Counted from the first letter of the stretch, positions 26,401 to 35,353 are shown. The stretch: DNA of 64,000 nt from Mycolicibacterium frederiksbergense (GCF_012223425.1 NZ_CP038799.1:992001-1056000), one strand, 5' to 3'. Translations and numbers: made by a program. Notes: generated by a model from the letters alone, not told the origin.

Positions 26401-27258
26401 ATGTTGGTTCGTCGAATCGCCCGCCCACTGTTGTCAGCCGCCTTCATCGGACAGGGAATTGAAGCCCTCCGCGATGTGAAGCCCGCCGCCGAGGTCGTTC
26501 AACCGACCCTTGACGCGGCCCACGCGCTTCCGAGTTCGGTCGCCGATCAGATCCCCGACAACGCCGTCACCGTCGCGCGGATCAATGCCGCCGTGCAGAT
26601 CGGCGGTGGTCTGCTGCTGGCCACCGGTCGGATACCGCGAGTCGCCTCGGCTCTGCTGGCGGCCACCGTCATCCCCGGCAACCTCGGCAAGCACATGTTC
26701 TGGGATGAGAACGATCCGGCACTCAAGGCCGAGAAACGGCGTGGGTTCCTGACCGATCTGAGCCTGATCGGCGGCTTGGTGCTCGCCTCCGCCGACACGG
26801 CCGGAAAGCCGTCGCTTGGCTGGCGGGGTCGCCGCGCCGGACAGCGTGTGGCCGAGCGGGTTTCAGCCGCGATGCCGGGCTCGCACGACGCGCTGATCGA
26901 TGCGGAGTTGGCCGACAAGCTCAGCCACGGCGTACAGACCGGCGTGGACCGCGGCCGCGAACTCGCCGAAACCGCGTTCGACAGGGCCGCACCGCTGGCC
27001 GCCACCGCGTACGAACGCAGCGCCAAGGCGCTGCGGAAGGCCGAGGACAAGGCCGCACCATTGGCCGCCCAGGCCTATGAACGCAGCGCTCACGCCCTGC
27101 ACAAGGGCGCCGACCGCGCCGCTCCGCTGGCCGCTGAGGCCTATGAGCGCAGCGCCCTCGCCCTGCACAAAGGGCGCCGACCGCGCCGCACCCCTTGCCG
27201 CAGAGGCGCGCCGTCGGGGTTCGGAGTTGGCCGAGACCGCCATCGAGCAGGGTGGTGA
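26401..27258 (+). CDS. DoxX-family membrane protein with C-terminal 22-residue repeats; apparent frameshift
   Basis: A 285-residue reading frame. Residues 1-155 are DoxX-like: LVRRIARPLLSAAFIGQGIEAL, a second helix VARINAAVQIGGGLLLATGRIPR, and GNLGKHMFWDENDP. DoxX proteins are integral membrane proteins linked to redox stress. The rest is an alanine-rich helical tail of tandem 22-residue units (D-K/R-AAPLAA-x-AYERSA-x-ALHKGA). In the third unit an extra A (CACAAAGGG instead of CACAAGGG, near 27170) shifts the frame, so the last 29 residues read nonsense; restoring the frame continues the repeat to a stop at 27301 (about 300 residues). A sequencing error or a real mutation are both possible. 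Start ATG 26401 fits the family; GTG 26332 is in frame. Confidence 0.8.
   Translation: MLVRRIARPLLSAAFIGQGIEALRDVKPAAEVVQPTLDAAHALPSSVADQIPDNAVTVARINAAVQIGGGLLLATGRIPRVASALLAATVIPGNLGKHMFWDENDPALKAEKRRGFLTDLSLIGGLVLASADTAGKPSLGWRGRRAGQRVAERVSAAMPGSHDALIDAELADKLSHGVQTGVDRGRELAETAFDRAAPLAATAYERSAKALRKAEDKAAPLAAQAYERSAHALHKGADRAAPLAAEAYERSALALHKGRRPRRTPCRRGAPSGFGVGRDRHRAGW
26980..27244 (+). repeat. Four 66-bp tandem coding repeats in doxX-like gene
   Basis: Units begin with GAC (Asp) at 26980, 27046, 27112 and 27179. Units 2 and 3 are the most alike. The fourth unit starts one base late because of the extra A in unit 3. The units encode amphipathic Ala/Glu/Arg helices rather than extra membrane segments. 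Confidence 0.8.
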
Positions 27259-27383
27259 GCAGCTGTCATCCCGCTGGCGGCGGGCCCGCAAGCAACTCTG
27301 ATGCGGTCCTGATGTCATGAGCCTCTCGCCGGCCCTGCCCCTTTCGGGTGGGGCCGGCGATGCTGTGGTGGGGTGTTACGCAG

Positions 27384-28073
27384 TCAGGCCGGCTTGTCGG
27401 CCTGGATGACCACGATCTTCTCCTCGCGGCATCCCTTGTCCAGGCGTCCGGTCTGCTCCAGCCAGGCCGCCTGTTCTCCGAGCACCGAGCCGAAGCGGAT
27501 CTGCTCGTCGAGCACGATGCGGGCGTCGAGCCCGCTGCCGCGAAGTTGTTCGAGCGACCGGTCGACATCGGACAACTCCGAATGGACCAACAGCAGTGTG
27601 CCGCCGTCCACCAGCATGGGTGCGGCGGACTGACAGAGGGGGTCCAGGATCAATCGACCATCCGGTCCACCGTTCCATGGCGTGCTGGGCGCGCCCCACG
27701 CCCCGGCCGCCGCGCCCCCACTGTCGGGCTGAGTGGGCACAGACGGCGGATTACACGCCACCACGTCGAACGGAGCGCACTCCAGTGCCTGTGTCCACGA
27801 CCCCAGCCGGATGTCGATCCGCGCACCGGCCACAGCTGCGCGGGCGCGCGCGTACTGCACGGCGCGCGGGCAGATGTCGAAGCCGGTGACGCTGGCGGCG
27901 TCCAGGCCGGCGGCCGCCATGGCGACCACACCGCTACCCGAGCACAGATCCAGAACCCGCCGCCCCGCCACCGGAACGGCCTGCTGCAGGGCTTGCACCA
28001 AGAGGTACGAATCCTGTTGCGGCCGATACACGGTGGCGTAGTCCGACGCCATCCTGGTGATCGTCGTTCTCAT
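27384..28073 (-). CDS. Class I SAM-dependent methyltransferase, PrmC/HemK-like
   Basis: A 229-residue methyltransferase. Motif I is VLDLCSGSGVVAMAAAGL, motif II FDICPRAVQYARARAAVAG, and the catalytic-loop ACNPPSVP is the NPPY-like signature of amino-methylating enzymes such as release-factor glutamine methyltransferases. Substrate may be a protein Gln or a nucleic-acid amine. The ATG at 28073 overlaps the stop of the upstream luciferase-like gene (ATGA); the frame extends upstream with shadow sequence. It resembles stand-alone actinobacterial homologues rather than the two-domain PrmC. Confidence 0.87.
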   Translation of the reverse strand: MRTTITRMASDYATVYRPQQDSYLLVQALQQAVPVAGRRVLDLCSGSGVVAMAAAGLDAASVTGFDICPRAVQYARARAAVAGARIDIRLGSWTQALECAPFDVVACNPPSVPTQPDSGGAAAGAWGAPSTPWNGGPDGRLILDPLCQSAAPMLVDGGTLLLVHSELSDVDRSLEQLRGSGLDARIVLDEQIRFGSVLGEQAAWLEQTGRLDKGCREEKIVVIQADKPA

Positions 28074-29053
28074 CCCAGTTCCGAGCGCAAGGCGGTGAGC
28101 AGGGGTTTGGCCGCCTCGGACAGAAACTGATCCTGGGTGTCCCCGCCGATCTGGACCAGCGCGATATCGGTGAAGCCGGCGTCCCGGTAGGGTCGCACCG
28201 CCTCGACGATGCCATCGAGATCGGGCCCGCACGGTATCGCCGATGCCACGTCGTCCGGCCGGACGAATTTGGTGGCCGCGGCGAAGCCGGCCGGGGTGGG
28301 CAGGTCCGCGTTGACCGGCCACCCGCCGGCGAACCACCTGAACTGATCGTGAGCACGCGCTATCGCATCATCGCGGTCGGGATCCCAGCAGATGGGCAGC
28401 TGTCCGATGACTCGCCCCTCGGTCAGGCCCATGCCTTGTCGTTCGGTATGCCAGCCCTGTACGACATCGACGTCGGGTGCGGTATTGATGAGATGGTCGG
28501 ACAGCACGGCCAGTTGCCCGACAGCCCGCTCACCTGCCATCGCGACCGCCAAACCCACCGGCACCTGCGGTAGATCCCACAGCCGTGCGGATTCGACGGT
28601 GAAGTACTCACCACGGAAGTCCACCAACTCCCCGCTGAACAATTCGCGAATGAGCTTGATCGCCTCGGCGAGCATGTCCAGCCGGCGGCCCGCGGTGGGC
28701 CAGCCCCTTCCCACGACGTGTTCGTTGAGGTTCTCACCGCTGCCCAACCCGAGCGTGAACCTGCCGTCGGCGAGAATCTGCAGGGTCGCGGCCTGCTGGG
28801 CGACCACCGCGGGGTGATACCGCATGGTCGGGCACGTCACATAGGAGTACAGGTTCACTTCGGAGGTGGCATGAGCCACCGCGCCCAGCACCGGCCAGGC
28901 GTTGGGCGCGTGGCCCTGAGCCGCCAGCCATGGCGAGTAGTGATCACTGCAGACCTCGAAGTCGAAGCCGACCTGTTCGGCGGAAACTGCATGGCGAACA
29001 AGATCTTTCGGACCAGTCTGCTCGGTCATCAGGGTGTATCCGAATCTGGTCAT
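28070..29053 (-). CDS. F420-dependent luciferase-like (LLM class) oxidoreductase
   Basis: A 327-residue TIM-barrel flavin/F420 enzyme. It starts MTRFGYTLMTEQTGPKDLVRHAVSAEQVGFDF, with FEVCSDHYSPWLAAQGHAPNAWPVLGAVAHAT and LADGRFTLGLGSGENLNEHVVGRGWPTAGRRLDMLAEA, the layout of the F420-dependent glucose-6-phosphate dehydrogenase-like subgroup (TIGR03557 type). It would use F420 to reduce or oxidise a small substrate; mycobacteria encode many. ATG at 29053 is chosen because the family start follows it. It is co-transcribed with the methyltransferase downstream. Confidence 0.88.
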   Translation of the reverse strand: MTRFGYTLMTEQTGPKDLVRHAVSAEQVGFDFEVCSDHYSPWLAAQGHAPNAWPVLGAVAHATSEVNLYSYVTCPTMRYHPAVVAQQAATLQILADGRFTLGLGSGENLNEHVVGRGWPTAGRRLDMLAEAIKLIRELFSGELVDFRGEYFTVESARLWDLPQVPVGLAVAMAGERAVGQLAVLSDHLINTAPDVDVVQGWHTERQGMGLTEGRVIGQLPICWDPDRDDAIARAHDQFRWFAGGWPVNADLPTPAGFAAATKFVRPDDVASAIPCGPDLDGIVEAVRPYRDAGFTDIALVQIGGDTQDQFLSEAAKPLLTALRSELG

Positions 29054-29070
29054 GGCCCCGGCATACCCGT

Positions 29071-29616
29071 TCACCCCGTGGGCAAACGCGGCGACCGGTC
29101 CTCGGCGCTCCGAGCCTCGGGCGTCCCGCCCCGAACGCGGAGCACCACCGGCAATACCAGCCAGAAGGCCACGATGCCCGCGCCGGTGATCGTGCCCGCC
29201 AAGACCCCGGCCCACAGATCGAGCACCGCCCCGAAGATCAGCACCATCACACCGGACAGGGTGAGTGCCAGCAGCAGGATGCCCGCGTAGGCCAGTCGGT
29301 GCGCGGTCACCACGACGACGTCCAGCCGATGCCGACGGAACAGCAGTCGGTGAATGCCGATCGGCGCGATCAGCAACACCGTCGCACCGATCGAGCAGGA
29401 CACCGTGACCAGGTAGACGATCCGCAGTCCGGGACGCAGATCCTCGAAACCGTCGTGGAACGGCAGGGTGAGCAGCAGACCCGTCAGGAGCTGGACTCCG
29501 GTCTGCACGACCCTGAGCTCCTGCAAAAGGCTGGACCAGTTACGGTCCAGCCTTTGCACACTCGTCTCGTGACGAGCGTGTTCGTTCCAACGCCGGTCCT
29601 GCTCCAGGTGATCCAC
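29071..29616 (-). CDS. Four-helix membrane protein of the DUF6328 type
   Basis: A 181-residue protein: a charged N-terminus (DHLEQDRRWNEHARHETSVQRLDRNWSSLLQELRVVQTGVQ), then about four hydrophobic helices (LLTGLLLTLPF; IVYLVTVSCSIGATVLLIAPI; LAYAGILLLALTLSGVMVLIFGAV; AGVLAGTITGAGIVAFWLVLPVVL). The layout NWSSLLQELRVVQTGVQLLTGLLLTLPF is that of the DUF6328 family, whose function is unknown. GTG at 29616 is the only plausible start after the preceding gene's stop. It lies in a leftward operon with two other tiny membrane proteins behind a SigF promoter. Confidence 0.72.
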   Translation of the reverse strand: MDHLEQDRRWNEHARHETSVQRLDRNWSSLLQELRVVQTGVQLLTGLLLTLPFHDGFEDLRPGLRIVYLVTVSCSIGATVLLIAPIGIHRLLFRRHRLDVVVVTAHRLAYAGILLLALTLSGVMVLIFGAVLDLWAGVLAGTITGAGIVAFWLVLPVVLRVRGGTPEARSAEDRSPRLPTG

Positions 29617-29650
29617 GTCGACCTCGTCGGGTCGTCGTCGGTCCCGGCCG

Positions 29651-29806
29651 CTAGTACCAGGCGCGCCTACCGCCGACCGGCCGACCGATCGCACCGAGCG
29701 CCCAGAAGACGGCTCCGACGACCAGCAGCACGACACCGATCACCCACAGCAGATAGACATCCAGCACGAGGCCGAGAATCAGCAGTATTGCTCCGACAAC
29801 GATCAC
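29651..29806 (-). CDS. Small hydrophobic protein, DUF6131-like
   Basis: A 51-residue protein: MIVVGAILLILGLVLDVYLLWVIGVVLLVVGAVFWALGAIG, two hydrophobic hairpin-like segments and a basic tail GRPVGGRRAWY. This is the pattern of DUF6131, small membrane proteins common in mycobacteria. GTG at 29806 overlaps the stop of the preceding gene (GTGA) and has GAGGG upstream. It is too short for routine detection and overlaps the reading frames of its neighbours only at the edges. Confidence 0.7.
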   Translation of the reverse strand: MIVVGAILLILGLVLDVYLLWVIGVVLLVVGAVFWALGAIGRPVGGRRAWY

Positions 29807-30036
29807 GACACCCTCATTTCCATCGGTCCCATCGAACTGGGTTCCGGCAGTTTGCAATCCGTCACCTTGGGGTTGACACCGCCGTAGTTCAGTGGCCCGG
29901 CGACCACGGTCAGCGCGATGGTCCCGGCGGTCGCACAGTTGGCAGCACCGCTGTCGAAATAGTCGCGCTGAAACGCCGCGAACACCCCGATCAACAACCA
30001 GATCAACACGAGCGTGCCGATGAGTCCGCGTCCCAT
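29803..30036 (-). CDS. Small exported or membrane-anchored protein
   Basis: A 77-residue protein with one N-terminal hydrophobic segment (GLIGTLVLIWLLIGVFAAFQRDYF) and a mostly extracytoplasmic C-terminal part containing two cysteines (AANCATAGT; VTDCKLPEP) that could form a disulfide. Family not recognised by name, but similar short proteins sit beside DUF6131 genes. ATG at 30036 has GGAGGC upstream. It is the first gene of a leftward operon controlled by the SigF-type promoter at 30076-30102. Confidence 0.65.
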   Translation of the reverse strand: MGRGLIGTLVLIWLLIGVFAAFQRDYFDSGAANCATAGTIALTVVAGPLNYGGVNPKVTDCKLPEPSSMGPMEMRVS

Positions 30037-30075
30037 GGAAGCCTCCAAATTGCCTTGGATGAATGCAGGCACCGG

Positions 30076-30102
30076 GTACCCCTTTGACGATCGCGTCAAA
30101 CC
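30076..30102 (-). promoter_or_regulatory. SigF promoter of small membrane protein operon
   Basis: Minus strand: GGTTT (30102-30098), 16-bp spacer, GGGTAC (30081-30076). This matches the mycobacterial SigF consensus GGWWT-N16-GGGTAY at every defined position. It lies 40 bp upstream of the 30036 start codon. Confidence 0.75.
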
Positions 30103-30212
30103 TCATTCACGGCCGGATTTCGGCGCGCCCGTCGATGTTTCATACACCGGGCCCTCGGGAAGCCTCAGGTGGTGCGGGACACCAATCCACTCCCGTAGCG
30201 GAAAGGTTGAAC

Positions 30213-30449
30213 ATGACTGACAAGAAGACAGGTCCCGAATCCGGCGTCAGCGGCCTGGTCGAAGACGTCAAGGGCAAGGCCAAGGAAGCCGTCGGCTCCG
30301 TCACCGGCCGCGATGACCTCACCCGTGAGGGCCAGGCCCAGCAGGACAAGGCCGACGCCGAACGCGATGTGGCCAAGAAGGAAGCCGAAGCCGAGAGTGC
30401 TCGCGCCGGCGCCTCCGCTGCAGAGGAACGTCAGAAGGCCGAGCAGTAA
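30213..30449 (+). CDS. CsbD-family general stress protein
   Basis: A 78-residue hydrophilic protein. The CsbD motif is VSGLVEDVKGKAKEAVGSVTGRDDLTREGQAQQDKADAE, followed by an alanine/glutamate-rich helix. Its relatives are induced by the general stress sigma factor in Bacillus; function unknown. ATG at 30213 has GGAAAGG upstream. It is divergent from the SigF-promoted membrane operon and is followed by a clear terminator. I found no SigF promoter in its own orientation. Confidence 0.88.
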   Translation: MTDKKTGPESGVSGLVEDVKGKAKEAVGSVTGRDDLTREGQAQQDKADAERDVAKKEAEAESARAGASAAEERQKAEQ

Positions 30450-30471
30450 CCGCTCTTCGGCCCACCGGACC

Positions 30472-30503
30472 GGCCCAGCCCAGCTCCCCCGCGGGGCTGG
30501 GCC
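30472..30503 (+). terminator. Intrinsic terminator after csbD-like gene
   Basis: GGCCCAGCCC (30472-30481) pairs with GGGCTGGGCC (30494-30503), a 10-bp stem with a 12-nt loop, followed by TTT. It starts 22 bp past the stop codon. Confidence 0.78.
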
Positions 30504-30518
30504 TTTCCACGTTCGGGG

Positions 30519-30827
30519 CTAGCTGGCCGGCCGCTGCCGGGTGACCTCGGGATGCTCTGCATACCAACGGTCCTCGATGCGGCGCACCCGGACGTGTTCG
30601 ATCGCCATCCACAGCGCTCCGATGATGAAACCTGCGGCCGAAAGCGCGCCGAGCATCAGGCCGACATCGTGGTGCCGGGTGGCGAAGGCGGCCAGGCAGC
30701 CGACGAACAGTACGAGTGCCACGCCGATCACGATCAACGCGGGCATGATCACGTTGTCTTTCATGGACTCGCCGGCATGCGTGCGGGTCGTGCGGGTGTG
30801 GTCTACAGGATCTTTGGGGCCTTTCAT
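30519..30827 (-). CDS. usfY: UsfY-like membrane protein of the sigF locus
   Basis: A 102-residue protein. The N-terminal KDPVDHTRTTRTHAGESMKD is what I recall of mycobacterial UsfY, then two hydrophobic helices (VIMPALIVIGVALVLFVGCLAAFATR; LGALSAAGFIIGALWMAIEHV) and the conserved tail RRIEDRWYAEHPEVTRQR. Its function is unknown; in M. tuberculosis it lies directly upstream of usfX-sigF, whereas here about 4.5 kb of other genes intervene. ATG at 30827 has AAGGAG upstream. Confidence 0.78.
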   Translation of the reverse strand: MKGPKDPVDHTRTTRTHAGESMKDNVIMPALIVIGVALVLFVGCLAAFATRHHDVGLMLGALSAAGFIIGALWMAIEHVRVRRIEDRWYAEHPEVTRQRPAS

Positions 30828-30926
30828 GGCGTACTCCTTTTCCCCGACCTACTTCTCCCACCTCCACCCGTTGCCGGGCTTATGTCAAGGGTAGGACTGT
30901 CCGTCTTCCGCTGTGGCCGAACGCCA

Positions 30927-31316
30927 TCATCCGCCGAACCCCGCGAGCACCGGAAGGCTCATGGTCAGGACCGTCATCATCAGCAGCATCAGGAACCAGC
31001 CGGCCCCCTGCCACGCCCACCACGTCTGCCGGTGCTTCCAGGTTCGGTACGTGTGCAGGAACGCGCGGACTCCGCCGCCGAACAAGATCACCGGCGCCCC
31101 CAGCGCCAGCACGAGGCGTTGCGGGCGCCCGCACGTCACGGAATCGACGACGGCACCCTGGCAGCCCCTGGTCAGCGCGGCAGCCACAATCAGGAACAGC
31201 ACGCCGAGGGTGGCCGTCACAAGACAGAAGCGGATCGCCGAACGCACCTCGGGGTCCTCGCGTCTGACGCTCGGTTCGGCGCGCACGGCACTCACTCCGC
31301 GAAGAACCCGGAGCAT
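30927..31316 (-). CDS. Conserved membrane protein (Rv3289c-like)
   Basis: A 129-residue protein with three hydrophobic helices (FCLVTATLGVLFLIVAAALTRG; LVLALGAPVILFGGGVRAFLHTY; GAGWFLMLLMMTVLTMSLPVL) and the motif TYRTWKHRQTWWAWQGAGWFL. Position next to usfY matches Rv3289c of M. tuberculosis as I recall it. ATG at 31316 is chosen because the upstream frame is antisense to the PAS-ANTAR gene. Function unknown. Confidence 0.8.
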   Translation of the reverse strand: MLRVLRGVSAVRAEPSVRREDPEVRSAIRFCLVTATLGVLFLIVAAALTRGCQGAVVDSVTCGRPQRLVLALGAPVILFGGGVRAFLHTYRTWKHRQTWWAWQGAGWFLMLLMMTVLTMSLPVLAGFGG

Positions 31317-31375
31317 GCCCCCGTGGTGCCGATCATCATGCGCGTGGGATGCCCGAGCGGACGCGGGCGTAAACG

Positions 31376-32065
31376 TCAGGATCCGACGCGCAGGTGGGCG
31401 GTCAACAGCAGTCGGTCGAACACGCTGCGGTGCGGCAGCAGCTCCTGGTAGTCGAGTTCGAGGAAATCCTTGACGATCTGCTCCGTGAGGGCCCGCAGCT
31501 TGGTGTTGGTCTCCTGCGACCGCCATTTCAGCAGCTCGAAGGCGGCATCGGCGGTGATGCGGTAGATCAGCATGAGCATGCCCTTGGCCTGTTCGATACC
31601 GCTGCGGGCCTCGGCGATCTCGGCGACGGCCTGACTCACCCGTTCCTGCTGCTCGTGCACACCCGTCTGCCCCGAGGGTGTGGCGTCGATGTAGAACCCG
31701 TGGGTGCCTATGACGGTGCTGCCGTCGTCGGCGAACAGCTGATCGGCGACGACCACGACATGGTGGGTGTCACCGTGGGTGTCGACAATCCGGTGCCGCG
31801 TACTGAACGCCGCGCCGGTACGCCGGATCTCCGCCAGCGTGGCCGCGACCTGCCCGTAGTCATCCGGATGTTTGTGCGCCAGCACCAGTTCGGTGGTCGG
31901 TTGCACCGTGCCGGGCTCGTAGCCGTGCATGCGCTGCACCTGTTCGGACCATTCCCACCGCTCATCGGCGAAATGGAAACGGAACCAGCCGACATGCTGA
32001 TGTTCGCCGGCGGCGAGTGCGAGCTCTTCCTCCGGCTGTTCGCCGACGTGTTGTCCATCGCTCAT
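31376..32065 (-). CDS. PAS-ANTAR RNA-binding regulator
   Basis: A 229-residue protein. Residues about 20-125 form a PAS fold (VGWFRFHFADERWEWSEQVQRMHGYEPGTVQPTTELVLAHKHPDDYGQVAATL...). Residues about 140-200 form an ANTAR domain: QAVAEIAEARSGIEQAKGMLMLIYRITADAAFELLKWRSQETNTKLRALTEQIV. ANTAR proteins bind dual-hexaloop RNA to prevent termination; mycobacterial members act on lipid/redox gene leaders. The PAS domain is the likely sensor. ATG at 32065. Confidence 0.93.
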   Translation of the reverse strand: MSDGQHVGEQPEEELALAAGEHQHVGWFRFHFADERWEWSEQVQRMHGYEPGTVQPTTELVLAHKHPDDYGQVAATLAEIRRTGAAFSTRHRIVDTHGDTHHVVVVADQLFADDGSTVIGTHGFYIDATPSGQTGVHEQQERVSQAVAEIAEARSGIEQAKGMLMLIYRITADAAFELLKWRSQETNTKLRALTEQIVKDFLELDYQELLPHRSVFDRLLLTAHLRVGS

Positions 32066-32076
32066 TTCGAGATGGA

Positions 32077-32418
32077 TTATGCCCGGTCATCCAGCCCTTC
32101 GGCGATGCGCTTGATAGCCAAAAGACGACGATCCCATTGCTGACCGATCACCGTCAGTTCGGCGCCCAGCGCGCTGAGCCGGGCACCGAGTGCGCGATAA
32201 CGGATCTCGCGACCGGCCCGGACCGGTTCGACCAGACCGGCCTCAGCCAACACCGAAAGGTGCTTGGCGATCGCCTGCCTGCTCACCGGCAGGCGGGTCG
32301 CCAGCGCGCTCGCCGACAACTCGGCAGCACCGAGTTCGGTGAGGATGCGCCAACGAGTGTCGTCGGCCAGCACGGCCAGCAGGGTCGGCGGGTCCGGCGC
32401 AGCAGAGTCGGGTGTCAC
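32077..32418 (-). CDS. ArsR/SmtB-family repressor
   Basis: A 113-residue winged-helix regulator: LLAVLADDTRWRILTELGAAELSASALATRLPVSRQAIAKHLSVLAEAGLVEPVRAGREIRYRALGARLSAL. No metal-binding ELCVCDL motif is present, so it belongs with the non-metal ArsR group that pairs with SRPBCC proteins. GTG at 32418 overlaps the SRPBCC gene stop (GTGA). TTGCACAT repeats upstream of the SRPBCC gene are its likely operator. Confidence 0.9.
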   Translation of the reverse strand: MTPDSAAPDPPTLLAVLADDTRWRILTELGAAELSASALATRLPVSRQAIAKHLSVLAEAGLVEPVRAGREIRYRALGARLSALGAELTVIGQQWDRRLLAIKRIAEGLDDRA

Positions 32419-32843
32419 GACGCCGAGGTCAGGAACTCGACCAACTCGCGGAGTTCGGCGGTCCACCCGCTCTGATTCTCGGCATGCGCGGTCTCGGCGT
32501 TGTGCAATTGTTCGAATCCGCTTTCCACCAGCGCGAGTCGGGTTCCGCCCTCGATCTCGAAGAGCTCGATGCGCACGACGGTCGAGTTCCCGGGCACCGG
32601 GTCGGTGTCGGCCTCCCGGGCCCACCGGTAGACCAGCAGCCGGGGTTTTTCGGCCTGTTCGACCAGCACCCGGAACTTGCCGTGCTCGGGCCAGCCGAAG
32701 TAGCCGGTGCCGCCGGCGACGGCCTCGAATTCGGCGCTGTCGCCCAGCCATTGGGCGATCAGATCCGCCTCGGTGAGCGCCGACCACACCGCGGTGATGG
32801 GGGCGGCGATGTCGATGCTGCGGGTGATGTCGAGCGTGTCCAT
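32415..32843 (-). CDS. SRPBCC / AHSA1-domain protein
   Basis: A 142-residue START-like protein: DTLDITRSIDIAAPITAVWSALTEADLIAQWLGDSAEF, then GGTGYFGWPEHGKFRVLVEQAEKPRLLVYRWAR, and the C-terminal GWTAELRELVEFL. AHSA1-type domains form a hydrophobic ligand pocket or act as co-chaperones. ATG at 32843 follows GGGAGAACCCC; an ATG at 32864 lies within the operator region. It is encoded first in a two-gene operon with the ArsR repressor, a common pairing. Confidence 0.88.
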   Translation of the reverse strand: MDTLDITRSIDIAAPITAVWSALTEADLIAQWLGDSAEFEAVAGGTGYFGWPEHGKFRVLVEQAEKPRLLVYRWAREADTDPVPGNSTVVRIELFEIEGGTRLALVESGFEQLHNAETAHAENQSGWTAELRELVEFLTSAS

Positions 32844-32863
32844 GGGGTTCTCCCTTTTCGGCA

Positions 32864-32922
32864 TATGTGCAACTCAAGAATTGCACATCCCCCGCCATGG
32901 CGCAACCCTCCGGTTGCACATA
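32864..32922. promoter_or_regulatory. TTGCACAT-type operator repeats upstream of SRPBCC-arsR
   Basis: TATGTGCAAC (32864-32873) is the reverse complement of GTTGCACATA (32913-32922). A third copy of the core, TTGCACAT, lies at 32881-32888, making an 8-bp inverted repeat with the first. The repeats sit between the leftward SRPBCC-arsR operon and the rightward nuclease-like gene, so both could be controlled by the ArsR protein. Confidence 0.62.
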
Positions 32923-32963
32923 CGCCGATCGGGACTGTCGGAGCCGTCCCCTACCATGCGAGC

Positions 32964-33483
32964 GTGCGGATCAAGATCGTTCTGGCGGTGGGCGTCACCG
33001 CTGGTGCCGTCGCCTACGCCGCGGGAGGCGGCTGGGCGCTGGCCCTGACCGCGGCAATGCTCACCCCACTCGCGGTGGCTGCCGTACCGCATTTCCTGAC
33101 GGGCTTACGCACGCCGGCCCCGAACGAGAATCCGATCGACACCATGTCCGGTACCGAGTTCGAGGACTACATCGCGCGGATCGCCCGCTCGTGCGGCACC
33201 CCGGTCATCATGACGTCCATCACCGGAGATTGGGGTGTCGATCTCGTCATCGGGCGTCGCCCGGATCGCCTTGCCGTGCAATGCAAACGGATGAGCCGTC
33301 CGGTCGGCACCAGCGCCGTCCAGGAGGTGGTGGCCGGTGCCGCGATGCAGGACTGCACCCACACCATGGTCGTCACCAACAACGAGTTCACGCCGGCGGC
33401 AAGAAAACTGGCCGAACGCCACGAGTGCATCCTGGTCAGCGGCGCCGATATCCCCCGCCTCAAAGGGCTGATCCGCGGCCTGA

Positions 33484-33497
<14 letters not shown>
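32964..33497 (+). CDS. Membrane-anchored Mrr-like restriction endonuclease-fold protein
   Basis: A 177-residue protein. Residues 1-50 hold two hydrophobic stretches (IVLAVGVTAGAVAYAAGGG; LALTAAMLTPLAVAAVPHFLTG), then an Mrr-cat domain: SGTEFEDYIARIARSCG, TGDWGVDLVIGRR and AVQCKRMSRPVGTSAVQEVVAGAAM. These provide the PD-(D/E)XK set (E, D of GVD, Q-x-K). Such proteins cleave modified or foreign DNA, or are repair nucleases; the membrane anchor is common in actinobacteria. GTG at 32964 is in frame and near a purine-poor upstream, so the start is tentative. Its end overlaps convergent lat by 14 bp. Confidence 0.82.
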
Positions 33498-34824
<1,327 letters not shown>

Positions 34825-34873
34825 GCCGCCATCCTAACGCAATTTTTACGACCTATGCGCCACTAGACAGTAA

Positions 34874-35335
34874 CTATTCCGGCAGGTTGGTTCTTCCATC
34901 GTAAAAAGTCTGTAAGATGATGGTGCTTCGCGTGCGGACATTGGCCGCCGTGCGGATGCGTTGCAGCAGGTCTTCCAGCGTCCGCGCCGAGGCGACACGC
35001 ACCAACAGCACATAGCTCTCATCGCCGGCCACCGAATAGCACGACTCGATCTCGTCGATGTGGCGCAGCCGAGCCGGAGCATCATCGGGTTGAGAGGGAT
35101 CAAGAGGAGTGATGGCCACAAACGCCGACAGCATGTGCCCGACGGTCTCGGGGTTGATCCGGGCCGTGTACCCGGTCACCACACCGCGGGATTCCAGTCG
35201 ACGCACCCGCGACTGCACCGCCGACACCGACAGCCCCGCGGTCGCGGCGAGGTGTGCCAGCGTCGCGCGTCCATCCGTGATGAGCTCGCGCACCAGGATC
35301 CGATCGATATCGTCGAGGTGCTCGGTGTCGACCAT
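34874..35335 (-). CDS. lrpA: Lrp/AsnC-family regulator
   Basis: A 153-residue feast/famine regulator. The HTH is DIDRILVRELITDGRATLAHLAATAGLSVSAVQSRVRRLESRGVVTGYTARINPE; the RAM effector domain follows (AFVAITPLDPS, YSVAGDESYVLLVRVASARTLEDLLQRIR). LrpA of M. tuberculosis binds amino acids including lysine and controls lat. Here its start is only 18 bp from the divergent hglS start, so one control region serves lrpA-lat and hglS-pcd. Confidence 0.94.
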   Translation of the reverse strand: MVDTEHLDDIDRILVRELITDGRATLAHLAATAGLSVSAVQSRVRRLESRGVVTGYTARINPETVGHMLSAFVAITPLDPSQPDDAPARLRHIDEIESCYSVAGDESYVLLVRVASARTLEDLLQRIRTAANVRTRSTIILQTFYDGRTNLPE

Positions 35336-35353
35336 GGCCGGAGACTATCGCAG

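Noticed and set aside
30121..30165. SigF-like promoter for the csbD-like gene on the plus strand
   Set aside because: Candidate GTTT is followed by GGGAAG at the wrong spacing, not GGGTAY.
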